From contig CADEGS010000150.1 in assembly GCA_902826945.1 (NCBI GenBank), positions 1-11,065 of the forward strand: DNA of 11,065 bases, given 5' to 3'. Below the pieces are notes generated by a model. That model searched no databases, had not been told where the DNA came from, and was given only the letters and a program-made list of their open reading frames with translations. A program made the translations under genes and the position numbers. Below, one piece after another: positions 1-8,520 of this stretch. This DNA is from an uncultured bacterium. GTDB taxonomy: Bacteria; Planctomycetota; UBA1135; GCA-002686595. Within the stretch, counting starts at the first letter, position 1. Every line of letters starts with the position of its first letter.

Positions 1-97
1 GGGGCGCGGGTGGGGCGGCGGGTGGGGGGCGGGCGGCGCCGCGCGGCGCGGGGCGGGGTGGGGGGGGGGGGCGCTCCGGGGGGGGCCGGCGGCCGGC
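1..97. other. A-free, G-run-rich window edge of doubtful quality
   Basis: There is no A on the plus strand until position 117. The stretch contains a run of 12 G (60-71) and another of 8 G (78-85), with C much rarer than G, unlike the balanced G and C of the coding sequence that follows. Frame 2 stays open through it but encodes only Gly, Trp, Ala and Arg. This fits a low-quality contig end or poly-G read artefact better than real coding sequence, although a natural G-rich (quadruplex-prone) tract cannot be excluded. Confidence 0.5.
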
Positions 98-2425
98 GTG
101 CTCGGCGCGCGGCCCGAGGAGCGCGCGGCCTGGGACCCCGTTGCGGACCTCGCGCGGCGCCTGGAGCGCGGCGAGCCGCCGGGCCTCTTGCACGACGAGC
201 TCGTGACGCAGCGGCGCGCGCTCGCGGGCGAGGGCGAGGGCGTGCGCGCCGCGGCCGACGCGCTCGTCGAGCGCCTGCGCGCGCGCCTGACCTCGGCCGT
301 GCTGCGGCTCTCGCGCGAGCTCGACCAGGAGCTCGCCGCCCGGCTCGAGGCGCTCGACCTCTCCGGCGCGCGCGACCTGCTCGCGCGCGAGGCGCCCGCG
401 CGCCTGCGCCTCGTGGTCGGCGCGCACGGCGCCGACCTGCCCGGCGTGGGCAGCGCGTTCGACGCCTGGACGCAGCGCGCGACGAGCGGCCTCGAAGCGC
501 GCGTGCAGGCGGAGCGCGCGCGCCTGGCGGTCGACCTGGCGCGGGCGCGGCGCGAGCGCCTGGCGCGCGCCGACGCGCTGCAGGCGGCGGGCGAGTGGGA
601 GCGGGCGCTCGAGCTCCTGCGCCCCGATGACGAGTCGATCCTGGCCGCGCTCCCTCCGCCGCGCGCGCGCTTCGCCGCGGACACCCTCGAGGAGCACCTG
701 GCGGGCGAGCGGCTGGCCCTGCGCCTGCGCCGCCAGCGGCTGGAGGACGAGTGGCGCCTGGTGGACGCGGGCCTGCGGCGCTTCGTCGAGGAGCGCGCGG
801 CGGCCCTGTCGGCGGAGGAGGCCGCGGGCGCGCGCGCGCTCGAGCCCGAGGGCGACCCCGCGGCGCGGCTGCGCGAGGCGTTCGAGGCCGAGCTGGCGGC
901 GCGCGGCCTGGACCGCGAGCGCATGCCCGCGACGCTCGAGCGCACGAGCCTCGTCGCGCTCGACGCGCAGGCGGCCGAGCTGCGCGCGCTGCACGAGCGG
1001 AGCCTCGCGCGCGGGCTGCAGGACGAGCTGGCGGAGGTCGGCCGGATCGCCGCCGGCTTCGCGCGCCGGCGCGAGTACGAGACGGCGCTGGCCCTGTGGC
1101 GCGAGCTCGGCGCGCTGGTCGAGCGGCGCGCTGCGGGCGCGGCGGCGCCGGCCTGGGCCGCCGAGCTCGCGCGCGAGGTCGCGCTGCGCACGCGCGAGGC
1201 GGAGACGCTGCAGGGCCTGAGCCAGCGCGTGCTGGAGACGGTGCGCTCGCTCGCCGGCCGGCGCTCCGACCTGCGCATCGGCTCGATCGTCTACCCGCAG
1301 GCGCAGGTGGAGGTCGAGGAGCCGCTGGCCGAGAAGGGCTTCCGGGTCGTCGGGCGCCCGGGCCGCTTCTTCGTGCGCACGCTGCCGGCGGCGACCTTCG
1401 AGGACCTGGCCGGGCTGGCGCCGCTGGCCGGGCAGAGCGCGATCGACCGCGTGCGCCTGGCGGCCTTCCGCTGGGCGGAGGGCGACTCCGAGGGGGCGCG
1501 CGCCGCGCTCGAGGCGGGGCCCGTCGCGGTCAGCGAGCCCTGGAGCGCGCTGGCCGCCGCGCTGCGCGAGCGCACCGGCGCGGTGCTCGCGCGCCAGCGC
1601 AGCGAGGACGCCGAGCGCCGCGACGAGGCGCGCCGCCTGCTCGCGATCGTCCTCGACGCCGAGCGCGCGCACACGACGCCGCTGGGCGTGATGCAGCGCA
1701 TCGACGCGCTGCTCGAGTCCTACGGCGACCTGCCCGAGGTCGCCGCGCGGCGCGCGGACCTGCTCGCGCGGCGGCGCGGCCTCGACGAGGAGGCGGCCCT
1801 CGAGGCGAGCGACCTGCGCGGCACGTACGGCCCGGCCGCGCTCTCCTTCCCAGGCGGCGAGCGCGTGCAGCTCGCCTTCGCCTTCGACCGCGCCGAGGCC
1901 GGCCTGTGGCGGCCGGGGGCGTGGACGAGCGCGGCAGGCGCCTGGGCGGCGCCCGCGCAGACGGGCTCGTGGCAGGAGCTGGCGCGGCAGGACGGCCCGC
2001 GGCTCGCGCTCGGACCGCCGCTCGACGCCGGGCGCGGGCCGCTGCACGTCGTGCTCTCGCTCGAGCAGCCGGAGGGCGCGACGCCCGGGGCGCTCGTCGT
2101 GAGCTGCCTCGGCGTGCACGTCGCGCTGCTCGGGCGCGCCGCGGGCGGACCGCGCTGGCTCGTCGGCAGCGAGCCGCTGGCGGCCTTCCTCGAGCGCGCG
2201 CAGGCGGGCGAGGGCGAGCCGGCGGCGGAGCTGCTCGCGCCCGGCGGGCGCCACGCGCTCGAGCTCACCGTCACGCGCCGCACGGGCCAGGTCGAGGTCG
2301 CGCTCGACGGCCGCGCCCTGGGCGCGCGCAGCGTCCCGCCGCCGCCGCCGGGCGCCGACGAGCTCGCGCTCTGCGCCTGGGGACCCGTGCGCCTCGTGCG
2401 CGCGGTGCTCGAGGCGGAGCGCTAG
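2..2425 (+). CDS. Large helical/coiled-coil protein with C-terminal concanavalin-like domain, 5' end not visible
   Basis: I cannot assign a function. The frame is open to the left edge. The first possible start is GTG at 98, giving 775 residues, but it lacks a Shine-Dalgarno sequence and the N-terminus is probably missing. Numbering from that GTG, residues 1-570 are rich in Ala, Arg, Glu and Leu and look like long helices or coiled coil. Two short stretches (LQAAGEWERALELLR near 161-175, FARRREYETALALWREL near 321-337) resemble single TPR-type helical hairpins. Residues about 575-775 change to beta-strand character, with a motif near 719-742 (HALELTVTRRTGQVEVALDG) typical of concanavalin/LamG-like sugar-hydrolase-type folds, and the chain ends in WGPVRLVRAVLEAER. 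Such tails often follow kinase or TPR regions in planctomycete proteins, so the missing N-terminus could be a Ser/Thr kinase, but nothing here shows that. The gene converges on the hydrolase at 2473. Confidence 0.8.
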   Translation, partial: GRGWGGGWGAGGAARRGAGWGGGALRGGPAAGVLGARPEERAAWDPVADLARRLERGEPPGLLHDELVTQRRALAGEGEGVRAAADALVERLRARLTSAVLRLSRELDQELAARLEALDLSGARDLLAREAPARLRLVVGAHGADLPGVGSAFDAWTQRATSGLEARVQAERARLAVDLARARRERLARADALQAAGEWERALELLRPDDESILAALPPPRARFAADTLEEHLAGERLALRLRRQRLEDEWRLVDAGLRRFVEERAAALSAEEAAGARALEPEGDPAARLREAFEAELAARGLDRERMPATLERTSLVALDAQAAELRALHERSLARGLQDELAEVGRIAAGFARRREYETALALWRELGALVERRAAGAAAPAWAAELAREVALRTREAETLQGLSQRVLETVRSLAGRRSDLRIGSIVYPQAQVEVEEPLAEKGFRVVGRPGRFFVRTLPAATFEDLAGLAPLAGQSAIDRVRLAAFRWAEGDSEGARAALEAGPVAVSEPWSALAAALRERTGAVLARQRSEDAERRDEARRLLAIVLDAERAHTTPLGVMQRIDALLESYGDLPEVAARRADLLARRRGLDEEAALEASDLRGTYGPAALSFPGGERVQLAFAFDRAEAGLWRPGAWTSAAGAWAAPAQTGSWQELARQDGPRLALGPPLDAGRGPLHVVLSLEQPEGATPGALVVSCLGVHVALLGRAAGGPRWLVGSEPLAAFLERAQAGEGEPAAELLAPGGRHALELTVTRRTGQVEVALDGRALGARSVPPPPPGADELALCAWGPVRLVRAVLEAER

Positions 2426-2472
2426 CTAGCGTCGTCCGCGACCGGTCTCGCGCGCCAGCGCGGGTCGGCCCT
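2420..2472. terminator. Palindromic region between convergent genes, possible bidirectional terminator
   Basis: The 12-base perfect palindrome CGCTAGCTAGCG (2420-2431) contains the TAG stop of the upstream gene. It is followed by an inverted repeat with arms CGCGA (2437-2441) and TCGCG (2448-2452) around the smaller palindrome GACCGGTC (2440-2447). The 47-base gap lies between two convergent stops, where a bidirectional terminator is expected. There is no U-tract, so intrinsic termination is uncertain. Confidence 0.3.
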
Positions 2473-3426
2473 TCACCCGCGCTGCAGCAGCCAGGCCGTG
2501 AGCTGCGCCTCGAGCCCGCGCGCGCCGCCAGCGCCGAGGTCGAGGTCGGCGGCGAAGGCGAGGTGGCCGGCGCGCGCGCTCCAGCGCACGTGCAGGGCCT
2601 CGGCGCCGGCCGCGGGCGCGGGCAGGAACGGTCGCACCGCGCCCGGCGGGACGATCGGGTCGCGCTCGGCGCACAGGAGCAGGGAGGGGCGGCGCAGCGC
2701 GCCCAGGCGCGGCACGACCGAGAGCCGCTCGTAGTAGTCCTCCGGGCTCGCGAAGCCGTAGCGCGGCGCGATCGTGAGCGCGTCCCACTCGCGGATCGTG
2801 CGCACGCGCAGCACGCGCTCGACCGGCGTCGGCACCGGCCGGCGGCGTGCGACGGCGGCGTAGATCTCCTTCAGCCCGCGCAGGACGTGCGCGCGGTAGG
2901 CGCGCGCGCCGGGCGCGTCGATGTGGCGCTGCGCGGCCGCCAGGTCGAGCGGCGTGCAGAGCGCCGCCACCGCGCGCACGCGCTCCTCGCGCGCCTCGGC
3001 GGCCCAGTGCAGGCAGACGTAGCCGCCCATCGAGAAGCCGACCAGGTAGAGCCGCTCCCAGGCGCGGAGCGCCGGGCTCGCGAGCGCCGCGTGCAGGTCG
3101 GCGGTCAGCGCCACGTTGTAGAAGTCCTCGCCGGAGCGGTCGGCGCCGCGCAGCGCGAGCGCCAGCGAGGCGTGCCCCGCGGCGGCGAGCGAGCGCGCCA
3201 TCGCGCGCACGTAGTAGCTCGCCGGCGAGCCGCCCAGGCCGTGCACGAGCACGAAGAGCGCCGGCGCCCCCGGCGGCGCGCGCAGCTCGCCGCGCAGGCG
3301 CACGGGCCCGACGTCGGGGTCGACGAGCGAGGTCTCCCAGGCGCTCGGCGGCGGCAGCCGCGGCGGGAAGAGCTTGGCGGCGAGGAAGGGCCGCAGCGTG
3401 CGGACGTGGTCGCGCAGGGGGGGCAA
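2473..3426 (-). CDS. Alpha/beta-fold hydrolase, YheT-like
   Basis: A 317-residue serine hydrolase of the alpha/beta-fold superfamily, probably an esterase or lipase-like enzyme; the natural substrate is not predictable. The oxyanion motif HGLGGS is at 62-67, the nucleophile elbow GFSMGG at 130-135 makes Ser132 the nucleophile, the acid is probably Asp256 in ERDPIVP, and the base is His288 in RAGHLAF. The triad is therefore complete and the length matches the YheT/AB-hydrolase-4 group (about 320-340 residues). No signal peptide is seen, so it is likely cytoplasmic. The start is a TTG preceded by GAGG at a usable distance; the first in-frame ATG lies well inside the fold. A TACGAT -10-like box lies only 16 bases upstream of the TTG, implying a very short leader. 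It is divergent from the acyl-CoA synthetase gene, suggesting linked lipid or ester metabolism (inference). Confidence 0.9.
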   Translation of the reverse strand: MPPLRDHVRTLRPFLAAKLFPPRLPPPSAWETSLVDPDVGPVRLRGELRAPPGAPALFVLVHGLGGSPASYYVRAMARSLAAAGHASLALALRGADRSGEDFYNVALTADLHAALASPALRAWERLYLVGFSMGGYVCLHWAAEAREERVRAVAALCTPLDLAAAQRHIDAPGARAYRAHVLRGLKEIYAAVARRRPVPTPVERVLRVRTIREWDALTIAPRYGFASPEDYYERLSVVPRLGALRRPSLLLCAERDPIVPPGAVRPFLPAPAAGAEALHVRWSARAGHLAFAADLDLGAGGARGLEAQLTAWLLQRG

Positions 3427-3441
3427 GGGAGCCTCGGCGGC

Positions 3442-3487
3442 GATCGTAGCCCGGCGCGCCCGGAGCGCCGCGCGCCCGGCTACGATC
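3442..3487. promoter_or_regulatory. Near-perfect inverted repeat forming a symmetric divergent promoter
   Basis: The left arm GATCGTAGCC (3442-3451) is the exact reverse complement of the right arm GGCTACGATC (3478-3487). After one mismatch (3452/3477) the pairing continues for seven more bases (3453-3459 with 3470-3476), leaving a 10-base loop. Each arm carries the hexamer TACGAT (plus strand 3481-3486; minus strand 3448 to 3443), a plausible -10 box pointing towards its own gene: the synthetase ATG at 3516 and the hydrolase TTG at 3426. No -35 box is recognisable in the GC-rich centre. The palindrome could equally be a regulator operator. Directly seen: the symmetry. Inferred: promoter function. 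Confidence 0.5.
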
Positions 3488-3504
3488 CGCCCCGGCCTTC
3501 GGGG

Positions 3505-3510
3505 GGAGGA
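3505..3510 (+). promoter_or_regulatory. Ribosome binding site of the acyl-CoA synthetase
   Basis: GGAGGA sits 5 bases before the ATG at 3516. This decides for that start over the in-frame ATGs at 3531 and 3534 (MMDYP), which lack a correctly spaced purine tract. Confidence 0.7.
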
Positions 3511-3515
3511 GCGCG

Positions 3516-5143
<1,628 letters not shown>

Positions 5144-5147
<4 letters not shown>

Positions 5148-5156
5148 CCGGGCTAG
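5144..5156. repeat. Palindrome containing both convergent stop codons
   Basis: CTAGCCGGGCTAG is a perfect inverted repeat with a single central base. The TAG ending the acyl-CoA synthetase (5145-5147) lies in one arm and the TAG ending the desaturase (minus strand, 5155 to 5153) in the other. The two reading frames are separated by only 5 bases, so there is no room for a conventional terminator between them. Confidence 0.6.
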
Positions 5157-6190
5157 CGGGAAGCGGGGGCCGCGTCGGCGCGCGCCGCGGCGCGCGCGGC
5201 GCGGCGCGGCGGGGGCGCGGCGGGGAGGTCCACCGGCGTCTCGTAGCCCGGCGCCTGGTCGGCGGCGAAGCGCGCCACGCCGCGCTCGGGGTCCGGCAGC
5301 ATGCTGCACAGGTGCGCGGCGCGGTAGTAGCCGTAGGGCACGACGTGCACGCCCGCGGCCACCAGGCGGTCCTTCACGCGCGCGTGGAAGGCGGGCAGCT
5401 CGCTCCAGTGCACGTGCGGGTTGTCGTGGTGCTCGACGTGGTAGCCGATGTTGAACATCGTCAGGTTGAAGAGCCGCGACAGGAACGTGTTCGAGTGGCG
5501 GTAGGGCGCCTCGGGCGAGCGCTCGCGCGCGCCCGCGTGCTGCACGTACATGCCCGAGCCCATGATCACCGCGTTCGCGATCCAGTGCGGCCAGAGCCAC
5601 AGCGCGACGCCCATCACCGGGTCGATCCAGAAGGGGATCGACCACAGCGGCGCGAAGATCGCGAGCTCGCGCAGCGCCTTGCGCCCGACGCGCCGGCCGC
5701 CGCGGCCGCCGGTGAAGTCGCGCCACAGGTGCACGGCGTAGCGCCAGGGCCAGTGCAGGAAGACGTAGGCGTAGAGGCTCTCGAACGAGCCGTCCGCGCG
5801 GCGGCGCGGCAGCGTCCAGTCGCTCTTCCCGAGCAGGTTCCCGTGGTGCACCACGACGTGCGCGTGGTTCCAGAAGAACGACGGCCAGCCGCCGCTGAAG
5901 GTCCACAGCCGGCCGAACCAGCGGTTCAGGAACGCGCTCCGGAAGATGCGCCGGTGCGTGTGGTTGTGGAAGTTGACGCCGACGTCGACGCCCGAGATCC
6001 AGCCCAGGAGCAGCCCGGCGCCGAGCGCGAACGCGACCCGGTCGGCGGCCGAGTCGAGGTGCGCGCGCTCGGGCGAGAGCCACAGCCAGAAGGCGGTCGC
6101 GTAGCAGGCCAGCACCACGAGGTGGAACACCGCGCAGTGCACGTCCTTCGGGTGCGAGAAGAGCCCCGGGCGCGGGCGGGCGGCGGTCAT
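5153..6190 (-). CDS. Membrane-bound fatty acid desaturase
   Basis: A 345-residue integral membrane di-iron desaturase that would introduce a double bond into a lipid- or CoA-bound acyl chain using O2 and an electron donor. Three histidine boxes are present: HNHTH (75-79), HVVVHH (111-116, after H109) and HVEHH (251-255) in NIGYHVEHHDNPHVHW. Hydrophobic segments lie near 18-38, 53-70 and about 178-215, as in the FA_desaturase family (PF00487). The C-terminal tail (about 325-345) is an Ala/Arg/Pro-rich extension of no known role. The start is ATG with GAGG (plus-strand complement 6196-6199) 5 bases upstream; it overlaps the stop of the small upstream gene as ATGA, so the pair is probably translationally coupled. 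An open frame extends far upstream but is antisense/out-of-frame coding noise. Regiospecificity cannot be inferred, and a hydroxylase of the same fold is the main alternative. Confidence 0.92.
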   Translation of the reverse strand: MTAARPRPGLFSHPKDVHCAVFHLVVLACYATAFWLWLSPERAHLDSAADRVAFALGAGLLLGWISGVDVGVNFHNHTHRRIFRSAFLNRWFGRLWTFSGGWPSFFWNHAHVVVHHGNLLGKSDWTLPRRRADGSFESLYAYVFLHWPWRYAVHLWRDFTGGRGGRRVGRKALRELAIFAPLWSIPFWIDPVMGVALWLWPHWIANAVIMGSGMYVQHAGARERSPEAPYRHSNTFLSRLFNLTMFNIGYHVEHHDNPHVHWSELPAFHARVKDRLVAAGVHVVPYGYYRAAHLCSMLPDPERGVARFAADQAPGYETPVDLPAAPPPRRAARAAARADAAPASR

Positions 6191-6345
6191 GCGTACCTCA
6201 CGACCAGGCGCCACGAGACGAGCGCCAGGGCCAGGCTCACCCACGGCCCCCAGGCCAGGGTGCCGAGCAGGATGGCGAGCGAGAGGAAGGGGAACAGCGA
6301 GCGCCCCACGACGCGGCCGAGGGACGCGGCGAGACGCGCCGGCAT
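6187..6345 (-). CDS. Small two-helix membrane protein coupled to the desaturase
   Basis: A 52-residue protein that I do not recognise. After a short basic N-terminus (MPARLAASLGRVVGRS) come two hydrophobic stretches, LFPFLSLAILLGTLA and WVSLALALVSWRLVV, separated by WGP, which reads as a helical hairpin with a basic C-terminus. Its TGA overlaps the desaturase ATG by four bases (ATGA), and the desaturase ribosome binding site lies inside its last codons, the pattern of a genuine coupled operon. An alternative TTG start at 6381 would give 64 residues; neither start has a good Shine-Dalgarno sequence, and ATG is preferred by codon type. It could be a desaturase partner or assembly subunit, or a short leader gene whose translation opens the desaturase start. 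Function is unknown; the call rests on coupling and hydrophobicity. Confidence 0.6.
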   Translation of the reverse strand: MPARLAASLGRVVGRSLFPFLSLAILLGTLAWGPWVSLALALVSWRLVVRYA

Positions 6346-6390
6346 GGGCCCGGCGGGCGGCCTGTGGGAGCTCTGGGGCAAGGACGGACA

Positions 6391-6409
6391 CGGCGCCGCA
6401 CCGGCGCCG
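6391..6409 (-). terminator. GC hairpin after the GNAT operon, terminator or leader hairpin
   Basis: Two copies of the self-complementary octamer CGGCGCCG (6391-6398 and 6402-6409) flank a 3-base loop, giving a perfect 8-base-pair stem. On the minus strand it comes 8 bases after the stop of the acetyltransferase gene and is followed by TGTCCGTCCTT, only a weak U-rich tail. It may terminate the upstream operon, or form the first part of the leader of the small membrane protein gene. Confidence 0.35.
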
Positions 6410-6414
6410 GCTCG

Positions 6415-6420
6415 ACTCTA
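6415..6420 (-). promoter_or_regulatory. Candidate -10 box for the small-protein/desaturase pair
   Basis: On the minus strand the context is GCTAGAGTCGAGCC, with TAGAGT as a plausible -10 hexamer. Its TAG is also the stop codon of the upstream acetyltransferase gene. It resembles the GCTACGATC context at 3479-3487. No -35 box is recognisable, so this is inference from one AT-richer hexamer in very GC-rich DNA. Confidence 0.3.
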
Positions 6421-7401
6421 GCACGCCCCGGCGAATCGGGGTGCGCCGCGCCCGCACCAGGGGGCGAAGTCGAGCGGCTGGACCCACCAGGTGTCCCGCA
6501 GCCAGAAGGTGTCGTGGCGCGAGAGCTGCGCGCGCGCCGCGACCAGCCAGGGGGTCGGGACGACCAGGGCGCCGCGCTCCTGGAAGCGCTCGCACCAGGC
6601 GGACCAGGCCGGCAGCGCGGCGCAGAGCCAGCGGGCGCCCGCGGCCCGCGCCGTGCGCGCGCAGGCGACGAGGAGCGCGTCCCCGACCGCCGCCTCGGCG
6701 GGGGGGACGAGCCAGTCGTCGAGCGTCGCCTCGGGCGCGCCCGGGCGCAGGGCGGCGTAGCCGCGCAGGACGCCCGCGCCGTCGCGCACGCCGAGGAGCC
6801 GCGTGTCCCCGCGGCCGCCCAGGCGCTCGGCCAGGAAGCGCGCGTCGCGGATCGCGCTCGCGCCCAGGCCGTCCGCGCAGCGGTCCCAGAGCCAGCGCAC
6901 GTCGGGGCCGAGCGCCGCGGGCGCGAGCGCCTCGACCGGCGGCGCGCCGGGCGCGTCCGCGGAGAGCGCTTCCGCCAGGTCGAAGCGGTGCGCCGACTGC
7001 GTGCGCACGATCTCGAGGCCGAAGCCGCGCTCGGCCGCGCGCCAGTCGTCCTCGTGCACGAGCGCATGCAGCACGAGGTCGCCGCCGGGCGCGAGCGTCT
7101 CCGCCACGCGCGCGGCCAGGCGCTCGCCGGCGGCGGCGAGCGCGGCGCCCCCGCGGGGCTCGAGCACGGGCGGCGCGACGCGCGCGAAGACGCGCTCCTC
7201 GCCCTCGATCCAGGTCGCCGACGGCGCGCTCGCGCACGCCCCGACGACGCGCCCCTCGCGCTCGAGCACCCACGCGCGCGGCGGCGCGCCGGCGGCCTGC
7301 GGCGCCAGCGCGGGCCACGGCTCGCACCCGGCGCGCGCCAGGAGCTCGCGCAGCGCGGGCTCGTCCTGCGGGCGCATCGGTCGCGGCTCGGGCGCGTTCA
7401 T
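6418..7401 (-). CDS. GNAT-family acetyltransferase paralogue with degraded acetyl-CoA loop
   Basis: A 327-residue protein homologous to its upstream neighbour. Shared signatures, in order: REGRVVG (49-55 region), AIRDARFL (183-190), DWLVPP (229-234), ERFQERGALVVPT (271-283) and a Trp-rich C-terminus WLRDTWWVQPLDF. At the place where the neighbour has the GNAT acetyl-CoA loop DPSHGRGL, this protein has EPRGGAAL (81-88), a weaker match, so cofactor binding may be altered or lost. Seen: the paralogy and loop divergence. Known: GNAT proteins transfer acyl groups from acyl-CoA to amines. Inferred: a changed or structural role. It follows the upstream gene by four bases (stop at 7406, start at 7401), so the two are cotranscribed. 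Nothing identifies the substrate. Confidence 0.8.
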   Translation of the reverse strand: MNAPEPRPMRPQDEPALRELLARAGCEPWPALAPQAAGAPPRAWVLEREGRVVGACASAPSATWIEGEERVFARVAPPVLEPRGGAALAAAGERLAARVAETLAPGGDLVLHALVHEDDWRAAERGFGLEIVRTQSAHRFDLAEALSADAPGAPPVEALAPAALGPDVRWLWDRCADGLGASAIRDARFLAERLGGRGDTRLLGVRDGAGVLRGYAALRPGAPEATLDDWLVPPAEAAVGDALLVACARTARAAGARWLCAALPAWSAWCERFQERGALVVPTPWLVAARAQLSRHDTFWLRDTWWVQPLDFAPWCGRGAPRFAGAC

Positions 7402-7405
7402 CGGC

Positions 7406-8431
7406 TCAGCACAGGTCGAAGTCGCCGAGCGTGTAGTACCAGTTCCAGTACAGCCAGCGCAGGTCGAAGCGCGCGGTGTACTGGCAGATCACGTTGTAGT
7501 ACTGCGTCGGGCGCACGCGGAAGCCGGCGCGCTGGAAGGCGCTCCAGTCGGGGCACGTCTCGGGCCAGATGCCGACCAGGCGCTCGCCGCCGTCGTCGCG
7601 CGTGCGCTCGGCCAGCCACGCGCGCAGCGCGCGCGCCGCGCCGTCCGCGCCGGGCACGACCAGCCAGTCGCAGGCGAGGCCGCCCTCGAAGGCGTCGAAG
7701 CGGCCGCTCCTCTGCACGGCCAGGCCCAGGAGCTCGCGCCCTGCGCCGCGCCGGCGCGCGAGCGCGCAGCGGTAGCGGTGCCCGGGCCGGCGCAGCCAGC
7801 GCCAGTCGAGGATCGCCGCGTCGCGGATCGCGAGCGCGCCGTGCGGGCCGCGCGCGCGCTCGAACAGGTCGGACACCTCGTCGGGGAAGCGCTCGACCTC
7901 CTCGACCTCCACGGCGCCGCCGGCGGGGTGCTCGATGCGCGCGAGCTCGGCGCACAGCGCGTCCTGCGAGCGGCACACCTCGTAGTCGAGGTACAGCCGC
8001 CCGATGCGCCACGCCGGCCGCACGGGCATGCCGTACATGATCGGGTCGCGTTCCGGCGGCTCGCCGCCGAAGCGGTCGGAGTGCCCGCGCGCGGTCGTCG
8101 CGTAGACGCCCTTCTTGCGCAGCCCGCGGCCGTGGCTCGGGTCGGCGAAGGAGTCGACCACCTGGCTCCAGAACATCGTCTCGTCGCCGACCTGCATGCG
8201 CACGGGCAGGCTCGCCTGCTGGCCGACCACGCGCCCCTCGCGGTCGAGGCCGATCCACACGCGCCGCCCGTGCGGGTGCTCCAGGAACTGCCAGCGCCAG
8301 GCCTCGGTCGTGCGCGGCCGGAAGGCCGGGTCGATGGCGGCGAAGGCCGCGTTGAACGCGGCCAGGATCGCGTGCTCGTCGCCGGCGCGGTACTCGCGGG
8401 TCTCGAGCTCGGAGGGCTCAGCGGACGCCAT
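7406..8431 (-). CDS. GNAT-family N-acetyltransferase
   Basis: A 341-residue protein of the larger GNAT type (resembling the Acetyltransf_9 group), with an N-terminal acetyltransferase fold and a second GNAT-like half. REGRVVGQQASLPVRM (64-79) matches the beta4 region, and FADPSHGRGLRKKG (95-108) the pyrophosphate-binding loop that contacts acetyl-CoA. A C-terminal half runs from AIRDAAILDWRWL (201-213) through DWLVVPG (255-261) to a tail ending LYWNWYYTLGDFDLC. There is no signal peptide, so it is probably cytoplasmic. ATG at 8431 is chosen because the conserved REYRAGDEHAI begins 11 residues later; the frame stays open further upstream but runs antisense through the protease gene. It has no clear Shine-Dalgarno sequence. 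It is 89 bases after the protease gene and 4 bases before its paralogue. The acceptor substrate is unknown. Confidence 0.88.
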   Translation of the reverse strand: MASAEPSELETREYRAGDEHAILAAFNAAFAAIDPAFRPRTTEAWRWQFLEHPHGRRVWIGLDREGRVVGQQASLPVRMQVGDETMFWSQVVDSFADPSHGRGLRKKGVYATTARGHSDRFGGEPPERDPIMYGMPVRPAWRIGRLYLDYEVCRSQDALCAELARIEHPAGGAVEVEEVERFPDEVSDLFERARGPHGALAIRDAAILDWRWLRRPGHRYRCALARRRGAGRELLGLAVQRSGRFDAFEGGLACDWLVVPGADGAARALRAWLAERTRDDGGERLVGIWPETCPDWSAFQRAGFRVRPTQYYNVICQYTARFDLRWLYWNWYYTLGDFDLC

Positions 8432-8479
8432 GGAACGGCCCGGCGCGGGGGATTCGCGCGCGGGCGCGAGCGGGCGCGC

Positions 8480-8515
8480 ATCTTCGCAGGAGCGCCGCGC
8501 GCCCACAAGGCGCGC
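8480..8515 (-). promoter_or_regulatory. Protease-gene hairpin and candidate -10 box before the GNAT pair
   Basis: Just after the protease stop, GCGCGCC (8497-8503) pairs with GGCGCGC (8509-8515) around a 5-base loop, a possible terminator without a U-tract. Next on the minus strand is GAAGAT (8485 to 8480) followed by GCGCGCC, similar to CATGATGCGCGCC at 9583-9595, suggesting a separate promoter for the acetyltransferase pair. Low certainty in this GC-rich gap. Confidence 0.3.
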
Positions 8516-8520
8516 ACGCC

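Noticed and set aside
2335..2352. CCG trinucleotide repeat
   Set aside because: It encodes a short Pro linker near the C-terminus of the first gene; a common by-product of GC-rich coding, not evidence of a functional repeat.
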